From Legionella qingyii (GTDB taxonomy: Bacteria; Pseudomonadota; Gammaproteobacteria; Legionellales; Legionellaceae), in the NCBI RefSeq assembly GCF_003184185.1, contig NZ_QHJG01000005.1, positions 1 to 64,000 of the forward strand: a stretch of DNA of 64,000 bases. Reading direction: 5' to 3'. Positions 26,058-34,959 of this stretch are shown in pieces. The position numbers were made by a program, and so were the translations under genes. The notes under the pieces were generated by a model. That model worked only from the letters and a program-made list of their open reading frames with translations. It did no database searches and had not been told where the DNA came from. The first letter of the stretch is position 1, and each line of letters opens with the position of its first letter.

Positions 26058-28328
26058 TTAATTACTTATTGCAGTTTTAAACGATTCAATATGCTCCACT
26101 TCAAAGGTATCTTCCTCTTCTTGTGTAGGCTTTTTTATTTTGGCAAAAAAACCTTCAGCCCAATGGAATGCGCTTTGTGCATATACAGTTGCTTCACATG
26201 CATATTCGGAAATCACTTTAGAGGCGCTTGTAACAAAGTCAGTGCTTTCCTGTGTTTTTAAAGGCTTGGGGTTGGGGTTGATTATTAATTCTGGCATTGG
26301 ACAATCCAACTCATCAGAAACATATTGGAGATGATCAGAATCTTCATTGACTTCTGCAAGCAATGAATCCACCTCACTACGTTGTTTTTCTTTTAATATT
26401 AATTCTAACAAACGGAATCGATTTACAATAAATGGATTTTGGTTTTCTTTAAGCCAGCGACACAGCTCCTCGTTGCTCTCTTTATGGGTCATTACGTAAT
26501 GATACAAGGTATGGAGTTTATGTCTTGTGCTTAATTCTTTTTTAGGCATTGGCAGTAATGAATAACTATCGAATGCTTTAATAATGTCTTCAAATTTTTC
26601 CTGTGTTAATGGCAAACTAATTTTGTTTAACAAATCCAGAAGATCTTTACCTGGGTCCGGGACTTGAAGGTTTTTTTTTGCTCGATTTGTGAAGGTTTTT
26701 TTATTGTTTTCCATTGGTGCCCATGACTCTGGAGCAACATAATCAGGTGGGTTGGGTTTAAAAAAACCAGTCCATCCATAAGTCCAGCATCGTTTAATCC
26801 ATTTAATTAGATTAGCAAAAAATCCTTGATTTTGAGTATAGGTTAACTCTTGCCGTGCCTCTATAATCGCTTGTTGAGCCACTTGAATAATTTCCTGATT
26901 ATTTTCGGAATTAAGATTTTTTAGCGCTAAGGAACACAAATCGATCACGCGTTGATAATTTTCTTTCCCACCACGTAAACCAAAATAACGGATGATCCTC
27001 TTTGCATCAAATAAAAACAATTGATAGCTGAGTTGTTCATCAAAAAAAATGGGATGATTTAAAAATGCAGTAAATATTGCTTCCTTAATCGTTCCATCTA
27101 ATTCAGGACGTCTTAACATAAAACCGATATGGTGTATTGCTTGATTTCGCGATCTTAGGTTTTCTGATCCAGCATAAAATTCCATGTAGTCATTAATTAG
27201 TTTCGTGATAGGTGCTGGGCTGCCTTTATAGTGTATTAAAAAATACTCAAAACAATTAATTGACTTGTCATGTTTAATCAATCCCTCTATAAAGGGGTTT
27301 TCATCGGAGTTTAATGATTGATTTTGTTCTTTTGAACCCCCGGGAATGGTTGGGTTTAAATAAACAGTTTGGAGCATTCGTTGAATATTAATTCGCTTAT
27401 TTTGATAAAATAATGCAACATTTCCTAGTTGTGCATTATTTCTTAAATAGCGATTCGTTAAAAAAGCAGTCCTTTTCGCTAATTCTTTAAATGCAAGTTT
27501 ATCATTTAGGAAAAAAAGTAATTCAATTGCTTCCAGCGAAAAAGAATGATTTTTATCTAATAATCTTTTTGCTAGTTGATTAATATAACTTGCATAAGCC
27601 TTATTGTAATGGCCATTGAGATATAAACGTATCGCCAAAATCAAATGAGATTCTTTATTCGCATACTCTAAAAATTTAATAGGTATGTTATTAAACAATC
27701 CTAAATGCTCAATAATATTGATAAGGATTAGTTCTTTCTGATTCGACTCCATTTTGCTTAATTCATCGATGACATTGGGGCCTGCAATGTTCATTAAATG
27801 GGCTAAGACGTAATGGGCATTTGGCATGGATGAAAAATGGTAGAGCCAATAGGTAAGAACCTTGTGTCTCTCATAGAGAGGGCATTGCTCAATTAGAGCC
27901 TCTATTTGTTTTTTGGTTAATTGATGGAAGTGAGGAATTGAGCAAAGAATACTTACTGCTGCCTCGGGTTCCAATTTGCCAATTAATTGAGTGGAGAGTG
28001 TTTCTAAATCAAGTTGGTGAACTAGAATATTAAGACGTGACGGGATATGATGATCTTGCTGCGTTAACCTATTTAATAATGAATCGCCTCTTAAATAAGA
28101 CAGGAATTCTTTTTGACTTAATAAATGAATAATTAAGAGGGATTTTACTTTTAGACTTTGCACTATTTTTATGGACTCAAGAATGTTTGGGGCAGTAAAT
28201 TGTTCCTTTTCAAGGGTTGTTAAAAATTGAGTTTGGCTTCCTATATCCTTGTTGATCTCCTTTAAGTACTCAGGGTTTCCCATCGCAGCTTTGAATAAAT
28301 CAAAACTTTGTATTTTGCTTCCTGTCAT
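26058..28328 (-). CDS. Large helical protein, putative Dot/Icm effector
   Basis: A 756-residue, Leu-, Lys-, Asn- and Glu-rich, almost wholly helical protein with no signal peptide and no recognised enzymatic motif. A hydrophobic, Trp-rich segment lies around residues 500-525. The C-terminus has an acidic run, EEEDTFEVE, about 13 residues before the end, like the E-block found in many Dot/Icm substrates. AAGGAGAG precedes the ATG. It converges on the lipid A cluster and is preceded by a structured repeat. I do not recognise the family; HEAT- or TPR-like solenoid repeats are possible. Confidence 0.6.
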   Translation of the reverse strand: MTGSKIQSFDLFKAAMGNPEYLKEINKDIGSQTQFLTTLEKEQFTAPNILESIKIVQSLKVKSLLIIHLLSQKEFLSYLRGDSLLNRLTQQDHHIPSRLNILVHQLDLETLSTQLIGKLEPEAAVSILCSIPHFHQLTKKQIEALIEQCPLYERHKVLTYWLYHFSSMPNAHYVLAHLMNIAGPNVIDELSKMESNQKELILINIIEHLGLFNNIPIKFLEYANKESHLILAIRLYLNGHYNKAYASYINQLAKRLLDKNHSFSLEAIELLFFLNDKLAFKELAKRTAFLTNRYLRNNAQLGNVALFYQNKRINIQRMLQTVYLNPTIPGGSKEQNQSLNSDENPFIEGLIKHDKSINCFEYFLIHYKGSPAPITKLINDYMEFYAGSENLRSRNQAIHHIGFMLRRPELDGTIKEAIFTAFLNHPIFFDEQLSYQLFLFDAKRIIRYFGLRGGKENYQRVIDLCSLALKNLNSENNQEIIQVAQQAIIEARQELTYTQNQGFFANLIKWIKRCWTYGWTGFFKPNPPDYVAPESWAPMENNKKTFTNRAKKNLQVPDPGKDLLDLLNKISLPLTQEKFEDIIKAFDSYSLLPMPKKELSTRHKLHTLYHYVMTHKESNEELCRWLKENQNPFIVNRFRLLELILKEKQRSEVDSLLAEVNEDSDHLQYVSDELDCPMPELIINPNPKPLKTQESTDFVTSASKVISEYACEATVYAQSAFHWAEGFFAKIKKPTQEEEDTFEVEHIESFKTAISN

Positions 28329-28629
28329 GGCGCTCTCCTTTTAGTCAAGCACCAGTTTCCCAAATAGATTTCTTTCGAACTCTATCGAGGCGGCAAATTA
28401 CTTTGTCGATGTGGTGCTCGAATCCTCATGTACTCCGTGTACACTCCGGTTCTGCGCGCTCCTCTTCCTCCCGTATGTACTCGCTGCAGCGAGTTTCGAA
28501 AGAAGTTTAATGGGGCGGTGCGAGTGTGAGGTCGTTCTTTCAGGATAACTCTTTGTAAATAAAATTCAATACTTGTGTTAATTTTGCATAAAAAGTGAAA
28601 TTGATATGAAGATGAGCCAGTATCTATTT
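28329..28629. other. Gene-free stretch between the helical protein and dapF
   Basis: No gene. The middle is taken by the structured repeat at 28370-28504. The remaining 125 bases next to dapF are AT-rich without a recognised terminator. Confidence 0.5.
28370..28504. repeat. Structured intergenic element with inverted ends
   Basis: TTCTTTCGAACTC at 28370-28382 pairs with GAGTTTCGAAAGAA at 28491-28504 (one bulged base). Inside are a perfect 16-base palindrome, ACTCGCTGCAGCGAGT at 28479-28494, and a C/T-rich, GC-richer core. The length of about 135 bases and the base content suggest a dispersed intergenic repeat, but only one copy is in the window. Confidence 0.5.
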
Positions 28630-29460
28630 TTAAAACAAGAGACCTTCATATACAAAAACGGCCGGACCAGTTAGGGTGATTGATTTATTAGATGCTGGCC
28701 AGTCAATAAACAAATCGCCACCAGGTAAGGTAACTTTTATTTGTTTATCCAGTTGATGGTATAAACGTCCAATAGCAGCCGCTGCAACAGCGCCACTTCC
28801 ACAAGCCTGTGTTTCCCCACAGCCACGTTCATAAACTCGTAATTTAATATGCTGAGGACTGATAATTTGCATAAATCCAACGTTGGCTTGAGCCGGGAAG
28901 CACGAATGTAAACTGATTTGTTTTCCTAGAGTATCAACTGGTGCTGTTTCTGTATCGGTTACCAATAACACCGCGTGTGGATTTCCAACACTTAAGGCAT
29001 GGAAACGGACCATTTTTTGGGATTGAAGTTCTAAAGAATACTCTATAGCTTGTTGCTCCGCTCGCAGTGGAATAGTTGATGGAGCTAATTGAGGAATTCC
29101 CATATCGACGCTTACACTAGAGTCTGAATTGATATGTAAATTCATCTGTGTCGTTCTGGTCGCAACGGTTACGTGATTTTTGTTGATTAAACCGTAGTAT
29201 TTTGCAAATAAAGCAAGGCAACGTGCTCCATTACCGCATTGCCCCACTTCCTGGCCATCGGCATTAAAAATTCGATAATTAAAGTCAATACCATCTTGTT
29301 GGCTGGATTCAATCAACAAGCATTGATCAAAACCGATACCTGTATGACGTTGAGCCATAGTGGCGATTTGTTGGGGGCTTAGATTAATATTCTGATGGAT
29401 CCCATCAATCACAATGAAATCATTGCCTAAGCCATGCATTTTGGTAAATTTAATTTTCAT
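28630..29460 (-). CDS. dapF: Diaminopimelate epimerase
   Basis: DapF, 276 residues, converts LL- to meso-diaminopimelate for lysine and peptidoglycan. The start MKIKFTKMHGLGNDFIVID is diagnostic. The two catalytic cysteines are Cys75 (GQCGNGARC) and Cys220 (QACGSGA). The lptM gene lies just upstream on the same strand, an arrangement common in gammaproteobacteria. Confidence 0.97.
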   Translation of the reverse strand: MKIKFTKMHGLGNDFIVIDGIHQNINLSPQQIATMAQRHTGIGFDQCLLIESSQQDGIDFNYRIFNADGQEVGQCGNGARCLALFAKYYGLINKNHVTVATRTTQMNLHINSDSSVSVDMGIPQLAPSTIPLRAEQQAIEYSLELQSQKMVRFHALSVGNPHAVLLVTDTETAPVDTLGKQISLHSCFPAQANVGFMQIISPQHIKLRVYERGCGETQACGSGAVAAAAIGRLYHQLDKQIKVTLPGGDLFIDWPASNKSITLTGPAVFVYEGLLF

Positions 29461-29483
29461 ATTTTTATCAATTAAGTCGATAG

Positions 29484-29597
29484 TTATTTACTTGCTGAAC
29501 TTTTTGTTGATTCTGGCAAATAAAGAGGTCCTTTTTGCCCACAAGCCGATAAGAATATGACAAGACAAACCATAAATAAAAAGTAAATTCGTTTCAT
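29484..29597 (-). CDS. lptM: LptM-type small outer-membrane lipoprotein
   Basis: A 37-residue lipoprotein, MKRIYFLFMV at the start, hydrophobic signal peptide, lipobox LSAC with Cys19, then GQKGPLYLPE. The CGQKGPLYLP segment is the hallmark of the YifL/LptM family, which helps the LptD-LptE lipopolysaccharide translocon to mature. It ends 23 bases before the dapF start and is probably co-transcribed with it. Confidence 0.9.
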   Translation of the reverse strand: MKRIYFLFMVCLVIFLSACGQKGPLYLPESTKSSASK

Positions 29598-29680
29598 TAA
29601 AAATAAGCACGTTAACGATTAGAAGGTAACTATCTATTTAATTGAGTAAAAATTCAAGCAATATCCAATTTTTTTAAAGT

Positions 29681-29712
29681 AACCCGGGAAAATTTAATAA
29701 AAATCCCGGGTT
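29681..29712 (-). terminator. Probable terminator of the 1,008-residue gene
   Basis: AACCCGGGA (29681-29689) and TCCCGGGTT (29704-29712) form a perfect 9-bp stem with a 14-base loop, eight bases after the stop of the minus-strand gene at 29721. The bases that follow on that strand (ACTTT) are a poor U-run, so termination is only probable. Confidence 0.5.
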
Positions 29713-29720
29713 CTACTACT

Positions 29721-32700
29721 TTATACTTTGCGATCCAGTGCTCTTACTGTTCTTTCGTCATCAACTTCATTATCAATCGATACATGAAGCTCTTTTCTAT
29801 ATTCGTTCAATGTAGAAACAACATTTTGTCCCAAGGGTTGCCAAAATAAAAACGATTTTATAGATGAATAACCTACACTGTTATAAGCGGCGAGTGCAAT
29901 TAATCCGAGGCCGACAACAAGAATACTTGCAGCAATTACGACATTTCTGATATATCTAATTGATCGCGGACAACGGTGCTTTGTCAGAATCGGTTCAACT
30001 ATATCAAGCCTATTAAAAAATTCGCGCGCACGATCTTTAGGGTGGGGAAATTCCGCTTCATTTTTTAAGATTTTAAGTAGTTTGGCTACTTCTGTAATTT
30101 TCTCTTGTGTTTTAGCATCGGCTTTTTTTATTTCATCATCTTGTTCCAACTTTTTGGGTCTACCGGATAATTCAGATTTGAGTGAAGCCAAATATTCTGC
30201 GGTTAAAGGAATGAGTTTTCTCTTAATGAGTAGTAAATGCTCAGCCTCTTTCTCATCGTTTAGTGCTGTATGATATTCGATTTTTTTGCATTGTTCTGTT
30301 TTTAATGTAGTGGCAATATTTTTCTTTTGTTGTTCTTCTTTTTCTAGATTTTGCTGTATATCTTGAATACCAGCCACTAATTGTTTCTTTTCTACTTCTA
30401 AAGCAGTCTTTTTTTGCTTTTCTTCCTCTAGATTTTGCTGTGTATCTTGTATATCAGCCACTAATTGTTTCTTTTCTACTTCTAAAGCCGCTTTTTCTTG
30501 CTTCAGTCGATCAACTACCCCGTATTTGTTAATAGCATGGCGTTCAACTAACTCTTTAAACGTACCTTTTTCTGCCGGTTCAGGCAAGGCATTAGGTCGG
30601 TCTCGATAAAATTTTTGTGCTGCAACATCAATTAACGCTTCGGCTTCTTTTCGGAGAGACAGTTCATGTTTATTGAAAACAGCTTCTTCGGTCGCAAGCT
30701 CGCGTACTTGACCCAATGCTGCAATGTCATCAATAAAGACTTCGATTTGATGATACAGTTTTTCAAACTCATCAAAAGAACTGCCATATTGTTCCTCAAA
30801 TCGTATTACAAGTTGGTCGACTAAATTTTCTTCAGCTTCACTTTGAGGCAGTTTATCTTTCAGTTGTTGGCAAATGTATTCTATTTTTATTTTTATCGGA
30901 TGATCTGCTAATTTAGCAAAATCAGGACTATTAAAGATCGCGGCAATTTCCGGGTTAATTTCTGAATTAGAAGCGTCTTCATCTTTATTGATCTGAGTTA
31001 ATAAGGTATTAAAAAAGCGCTGCAAGTTTGCATTGATTGGCGTTTGCAGACGATTAAAATCATCTTGCAAGTTTGCGTGCTGTTGTCCCGCTGTTTGGGT
31101 AATTACATTTGAACTCAAAATTTGAAGAGCTTTGACAAATTCTTGTATGGTTGTATTGTCTATTTCTAATAATTTGTTAAATTCTTGAAATGTTGCAATG
31201 ATGGCTTCAAAGAGGTCTTGCTTTTCTATTTGCTTACTCTCTTTACTCCAGTCATCTATCAGATATTGCTGGCTTACTCTTTGAAGTAATGTACCAAAAG
31301 AACTCAAGACATCTTTACGGGCATCCTCACTATCAAGTATTGCAGCGGGAGCAATTGAATGTTCAGTAACAGACGATGAAAGATTGGTAATGGCTCTAAT
31401 GTTTTTAGATAATACAGCTTTTGCGGATCTAATTAGATCTGCCAGAGTTTGATCTTCATGCGAATCAACTTGAAGTATTTTGAAGAAATACTCTTTCATT
31501 AAAAAACTGTGCTCTTCGTTAACATACCCAAGGTTTTTAGGAAAAATCTCAGTTAGGAGTCCATATTTATGGTCAGTGCGTAATACTTTTCTTTGTGGCG
31601 CTACGCCCATAGCAAGGTAGCAAGTCATATTGAATGCTTCATAGGCTGCTCTATTTGCATAAATTTTGTCATAAAGCTTGCGAAATATGGTTGGAAAATC
31701 AAGTTTTGCTACATCAACACCATTATCAATTCCTATCTCGTCCAGAAAAGCAATATATTTTCTACCTAGACCGGTGCGCTCATGAAAAATTTCTTGAGCA
31801 TCTTTAAATTCAACACCATGGTTGACTAAAAAACGAAGTAATTTAAAGATCATTAATTTTTGCACGTGGGTCGATTTAGTGTTTTCAGGAGAAACGACTT
31901 TGCTTCGTTGTGACGCATTACTGCCAGCAGAACCTGTACCATGATGACCAGGTAGGGTGTTGCGAATGAGTACCTGATTTTCAGGATCTGAAGCTTCCGG
32001 ATAGATTGGTGTAAAGCCCCAATCTGAATGTTCATTTTCGTAATAGACAATTTCTGCGTATTTAACAATCGGTGGAATAGTAAAAAATCTCGAGTCGTAC
32101 CAAGTTACTGGCCAGACGTCCCCAGGGACAGGGTCAATGATAAAAAGGCTCATAGATACTTTGGCGATATTGCGTTTTAGTTCATTAAACCATTGCTCTT
32201 GAGCTACATTATCTTTAGGTAATTGGGTAAATAAGGGTTTGATAATGTCAGGGGTATTATAGCGCTTTTCCTTTTGTCTCTCTGCTTGCTGTCTGACGAG
32301 CTCTTTTATTAATTGCTCGAAATTTTGACAAGAGTTAATGGCTTCTTTTATCGCATTGATTTCATGAGCAATCAGAATCGATTCAACTCCACCTCTACTG
32401 TGTCCAATCTCATTAAGTTCAGTTTGTCCGCGAACAAGAGCATTTAAAGCAATACCTAGCCCAATTCCAATTTTTTCGCCAACATTGGTTCCATCATTTT
32501 TAGGGCCATTAACAACCCTGACTTTTAAAGATTGATAAGGAACAAGCTGTTTGTGATCAATAACTGGGTCATCTGTTTTAATCAACGTAGAAACAATACT
32601 CAGAGTTTCTCCCTTAGGGTAATACTCCATCACTGTATCCCCTAATTTTACAGGTGCTTTTTTCTTGTCTTTTAGAGTAGGAGTATAGATTGTGCCTGTC

Positions 32701-32747
32701 CCCAACATCGTAAGGGTAAATGATTTAGATTCTATTTTATCAAACAT
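29721..32747 (-). CDS. Lipase-motif, coiled-coil membrane protein, putative Dot/Icm effector
   Basis: A 1,008-residue protein. Near the N-terminus, GHSRGG at 115-120 with Ser117 is an alpha/beta-hydrolase nucleophile elbow, so this part may act on lipids or esters. Long helices fill the middle. Two near-identical 28-residue coiled-coil repeats containing ALEVEKKQLVA lie around residues 745-805. One membrane segment is at about 935-957, followed by a charged tail ending ALDRKV. There is no signal peptide. Large size, coiled coil and one C-terminal membrane anchor fit a Legionella effector, but this is inference. A hairpin follows the stop. Confidence 0.6.
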   Translation of the reverse strand: MFDKIESKSFTLTMLGTGTIYTPTLKDKKKAPVKLGDTVMEYYPKGETLSIVSTLIKTDDPVIDHKQLVPYQSLKVRVVNGPKNDGTNVGEKIGIGLGIALNALVRGQTELNEIGHSRGGVESILIAHEINAIKEAINSCQNFEQLIKELVRQQAERQKEKRYNTPDIIKPLFTQLPKDNVAQEQWFNELKRNIAKVSMSLFIIDPVPGDVWPVTWYDSRFFTIPPIVKYAEIVYYENEHSDWGFTPIYPEASDPENQVLIRNTLPGHHGTGSAGSNASQRSKVVSPENTKSTHVQKLMIFKLLRFLVNHGVEFKDAQEIFHERTGLGRKYIAFLDEIGIDNGVDVAKLDFPTIFRKLYDKIYANRAAYEAFNMTCYLAMGVAPQRKVLRTDHKYGLLTEIFPKNLGYVNEEHSFLMKEYFFKILQVDSHEDQTLADLIRSAKAVLSKNIRAITNLSSSVTEHSIAPAAILDSEDARKDVLSSFGTLLQRVSQQYLIDDWSKESKQIEKQDLFEAIIATFQEFNKLLEIDNTTIQEFVKALQILSSNVITQTAGQQHANLQDDFNRLQTPINANLQRFFNTLLTQINKDEDASNSEINPEIAAIFNSPDFAKLADHPIKIKIEYICQQLKDKLPQSEAEENLVDQLVIRFEEQYGSSFDEFEKLYHQIEVFIDDIAALGQVRELATEEAVFNKHELSLRKEAEALIDVAAQKFYRDRPNALPEPAEKGTFKELVERHAINKYGVVDRLKQEKAALEVEKKQLVADIQDTQQNLEEEKQKKTALEVEKKQLVAGIQDIQQNLEKEEQQKKNIATTLKTEQCKKIEYHTALNDEKEAEHLLLIKRKLIPLTAEYLASLKSELSGRPKKLEQDDEIKKADAKTQEKITEVAKLLKILKNEAEFPHPKDRAREFFNRLDIVEPILTKHRCPRSIRYIRNVVIAASILVVGLGLIALAAYNSVGYSSIKSFLFWQPLGQNVVSTLNEYRKELHVSIDNEVDDERTVRALDRKV
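30344..30511 (-). repeat. Two tandem 84-bp repeats within the coding region
   Basis: CTAGATTTTGCTGT at 30344 recurs at 30428, and the following 60 bases are almost identical, giving an 84-bp period. This equals 28 residues, exactly four heptads, so the coiled coil keeps its register when a copy is gained or lost. Near-identity suggests a recent duplication. Confidence 0.8.
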
Positions 32748-32986
32748 ATTCTTGCCACTTGTTGAACATATTATTGCCAGTTATTGGCGCACTGTAGCGC
32801 ACTATAATTCATGTTGACTAATAATGGAATAGGTTGAGCGCCTTTATTGTTTTAAAATTCCACAATTTGGTGCCAATTTGTTTTATATTTGATGCTATTA
32901 GATTCAAAAAATATAGAAAACGTATAACTTGCACTGTGCTAATGCATTAGCGATAATTTCCCTTTTTGTCTGCGAGGGGATTTGTT

Positions 32987-33643
32987 TTGAATGTACTTAT
33001 AAATGAGTCACAGGCTAAGGCCCAGGCATGCGTTATTTGGATGCATGGATTAGGCGCTGATGCTTCCGATATGATGGGTTTAGTCGATCAGTTGACGATC
33101 GCAGATGTCGGGATACGCCATGTATTTATTAATGCCCCCCAACGTCCAGTGACTTTAAATGGTGGCATGGTCATGCCTGCCTGGTATGATATTATGGGCA
33201 TGAAACTCATTGATAGAGAAGATAAAGAAGGAATTGAGCAATCCGAGTTGCTGATTCGTAAAGTCATGGATGACCAATTAAACGATGGTTTTGCGTACAA
33301 TCAGATTTTTTTGGCAGGATTTTCACAAGGAGGGGCGATGGCATTGCATACCGCTCTTCATACGACAGCGCGTTTAGCGGGAGTTGTTGCTTTATCTGCT
33401 TATTTACCTTTAGCGGTGCATACCAGACCAAAGTTGGATAAAAGCACGCCTTTTTTTATGGGAGCAGGACAATTTGATCCCTTGGTTTTGCCTCAATGGA
33501 CTGAATCAAGTAAAGATTGGTTATTGAATAAAGGATATGAACATATTTCTTATTATAAGTATCCTATGGAACATTCAATTTGTTTTGAGGAAATTAAAGA
33601 CTTAAGTCTTTGGTTTAGAGATAAAATTCGGGGAGAAGCATAA
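32987..33643 (+). CDS. Carboxylesterase/acyl-protein thioesterase-like hydrolase
   Basis: About 218 residues, alpha/beta hydrolase of the EstB/YpfH type. CVIWMHGLGADASDM gives the oxyanion region, GFSQGGAM the serine elbow, with Asp in GQFDPLVLP and His in MEHSICFEE completing the triad. It hydrolyses short esters or acyl thioesters; the natural substrate is unknown. I prefer the TTG at 32987 (GAGGGGA about eight bases before); a TTG at 32966 would lengthen it by seven residues. It overlaps ratA by one base (TAATG). Confidence 0.85.
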   Translation: MNVLINESQAKAQACVIWMHGLGADASDMMGLVDQLTIADVGIRHVFINAPQRPVTLNGGMVMPAWYDIMGMKLIDREDKEGIEQSELLIRKVMDDQLNDGFAYNQIFLAGFSQGGAMALHTALHTTARLAGVVALSAYLPLAVHTRPKLDKSTPFFMGAGQFDPLVLPQWTESSKDWLLNKGYEHISYYKYPMEHSICFEEIKDLSLWFRDKIRGEA

Positions 33644-34077
33644 TGCCCATAGTGAAAAAGTCACGTACGGTGAATTATACCTGTGAACAAATGTTTTCAT
33701 TGGTGAATGAAGTAGAGCGGTACGCAGAATTTCTACCTTACTGCGCAGAAAGCTTGGTACATCATCGCGATGAAGATGAAGTGCAGGCCACTTTAGTTAT
33801 TGGCGCTGCCGGTATGAGTAAGTCATTTACCACACGTAACATGCTGCAAGTTAATAAAATGATAGAAATTCGTCTTGTTGATGGTCCGTTCAGTCATTTA
33901 GAGGGGTTCTGGCGGTTTGATGAAGTTGAAGAGGGATGCAAAATCTCTTTTGATCTCGAATTTGAATTTGCTGGACGCATGTTCTCCATGCTTCTAGGGC
34001 CTGTATTCGAACAAATAACGGATAAAATGGTCGATTCATTTTGTGAGCGAGCCAAGGCAATTTATGGTCAGGGTTGA
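33643..34077 (+). CDS. ratA: RatA/COQ10-like START-domain protein
   Basis: A 144-residue single START/polyketide-cyclase fold. YxCEQMFSLVNEVERYAEFLPYC near the start and the C-terminal FxMLLGPVFEQITDKMVDSFCxRA are typical of RatA. E. coli RatA was described as blocking 70S assembly, while the eukaryotic relative COQ10 binds ubiquinone; a quinone role is equally possible. It overlaps rnfH by 14 bases, the conserved ratA-ratB pairing. Confidence 0.88.
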   Translation: MPIVKKSRTVNYTCEQMFSLVNEVERYAEFLPYCAESLVHHRDEDEVQATLVIGAAGMSKSFTTRNMLQVNKMIEIRLVDGPFSHLEGFWRFDEVEEGCKISFDLEFEFAGRMFSMLLGPVFEQITDKMVDSFCERAKAIYGQG

Positions 34078-34336
34078 GCTCATTTATGTGGCTTTAGACA
34101 AGACCACGATACATATGACTTTAGAGCTCAAACAGGGAGCAACGGTACTTGATGCGCTTAATACATCAGGAATATATGATATTCATCAGGAAACACGAGG
34201 CATGCCTGTTGGAATTTATGCAAAACAGGTTTCTTTAGAACAGGTGTTGCAAGAAGGTGATAGGGTAGAGATATACAGACCCCTGGTTTTAGATCCAAAA
34301 GAGAAGCGTCGGCAAAAGGCGATTCGCACTCGATGA
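34064..34336 (+). CDS. rnfH: RnfH family protein (RatB)
   Basis: A 90-residue ubiquitin-like beta-grasp protein, MVRVELIYVALDKTTIHMTLEL at the start, ending VEIYRPLVLDPKEKRRQKA, the RnfH signature. The start is the ATG at 34064, inside the end of ratA. Partner and function are poorly known; despite the RatB name it is not an established antitoxin. Confidence 0.88.
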   Translation: MVRVELIYVALDKTTIHMTLELKQGATVLDALNTSGIYDIHQETRGMPVGIYAKQVSLEQVLQEGDRVEIYRPLVLDPKEKRRQKAIRTR

Positions 34337-34356
34337 TATTCAGAACTTGAGTATAA

Positions 34357-34402
34357 GCAGCGCAGCGGAACCTGGGTTTCGCTGCGCTGCACCCAGGCTA
34401 CA
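34357..34402. repeat. Palindromic repeat (CCTGGGT family), copy 3, between convergent genes
   Basis: GCAGCGCAGCG (34357-34367) is the exact inverse of CGCTGCGCTGC (34380-34390), a very stable 11-bp stem. CCTGGGT (34371-34377) can pair instead with ACCCAGG (34391-34397). The two pairings exclude each other. It lies between the convergent rnfH and bamE and may end both transcripts. Confidence 0.75.
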
Positions 34403-34428
34403 ATTCCTCAAAACTTTATAAATCCTGC

Positions 34429-34791
34429 TTATTCTTGATTTATGTCAGGTTCATTCATTGACGCTACGCCTGGTTTTAGCTTGCCGCGTTCGATACGTGC
34501 CAGAATACCGTTTTGAAAGTATAAACTCACGGTTGACATGGTCATATATCCTCGGCCTCTACGCCAAGTGTATGCATAGTCCCAGCGGTTATCATTAAAC
34601 GTAGGACTTAACAAACTGGTTCCCATTAATATAGCAACATCATTTTTACTCATTCCTACTTTGAGTCGATCTATTTTTGACTGTGGCAACAAATTTCCTT
34701 GTTGTACTACTCGTCGAGACAGATCAAACGATGAGCATTGCGTAAGGGTTAAAGTGCATACAATTCCTAGTAGAAAAATTATTATTCTCAT
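34429..34791 (-). CDS. bamE: Outer membrane assembly lipoprotein BamE
   Basis: BamE/SmpA, about 120 residues, a lipoprotein part of the beta-barrel assembly machine. The body has QGNLLPQSKIDRLKVGMSKNDVAILMGTSLL and WDYAYTWR, matching the family. I take the start at 34791, which gives a proper signal peptide ending LTQC (the Gln before Cys is unusual); an ATG at 34821 would add ten residues. It is divergent from fur, a common arrangement. Confidence 0.9.
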   Translation of the reverse strand: MRIIIFLLGIVCTLTLTQCSSFDLSRRVVQQGNLLPQSKIDRLKVGMSKNDVAILMGTSLLSPTFNDNRWDYAYTWRRGRGYMTMSTVSLYFQNGILARIERGKLKPGVASMNEPDINQE

Positions 34792-34959
34792 TTTTTTGCC
34801 TATCGTGAAAAATTTCGCCATAATAACACGTCATTTACTGAAAGACACCTTTAACCTGGAAAAGCAGTTGAAACCATACTGGGCAAGCTAAAAGTACCGA
34901 ATCTTCTGGAATTTTTTCAGGTGTAGAGAAGACAAATTCGTTACTGCGAAGGAGCATTG

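Noticed and set aside
33643..34336. ratA-rnfH as a toxin-antitoxin module
   Set aside because: RatA is a chromosomal START-domain protein with a possible ubiquinone role, and RnfH/RatB has no proven antitoxin activity; the pair is conserved housekeeping context.
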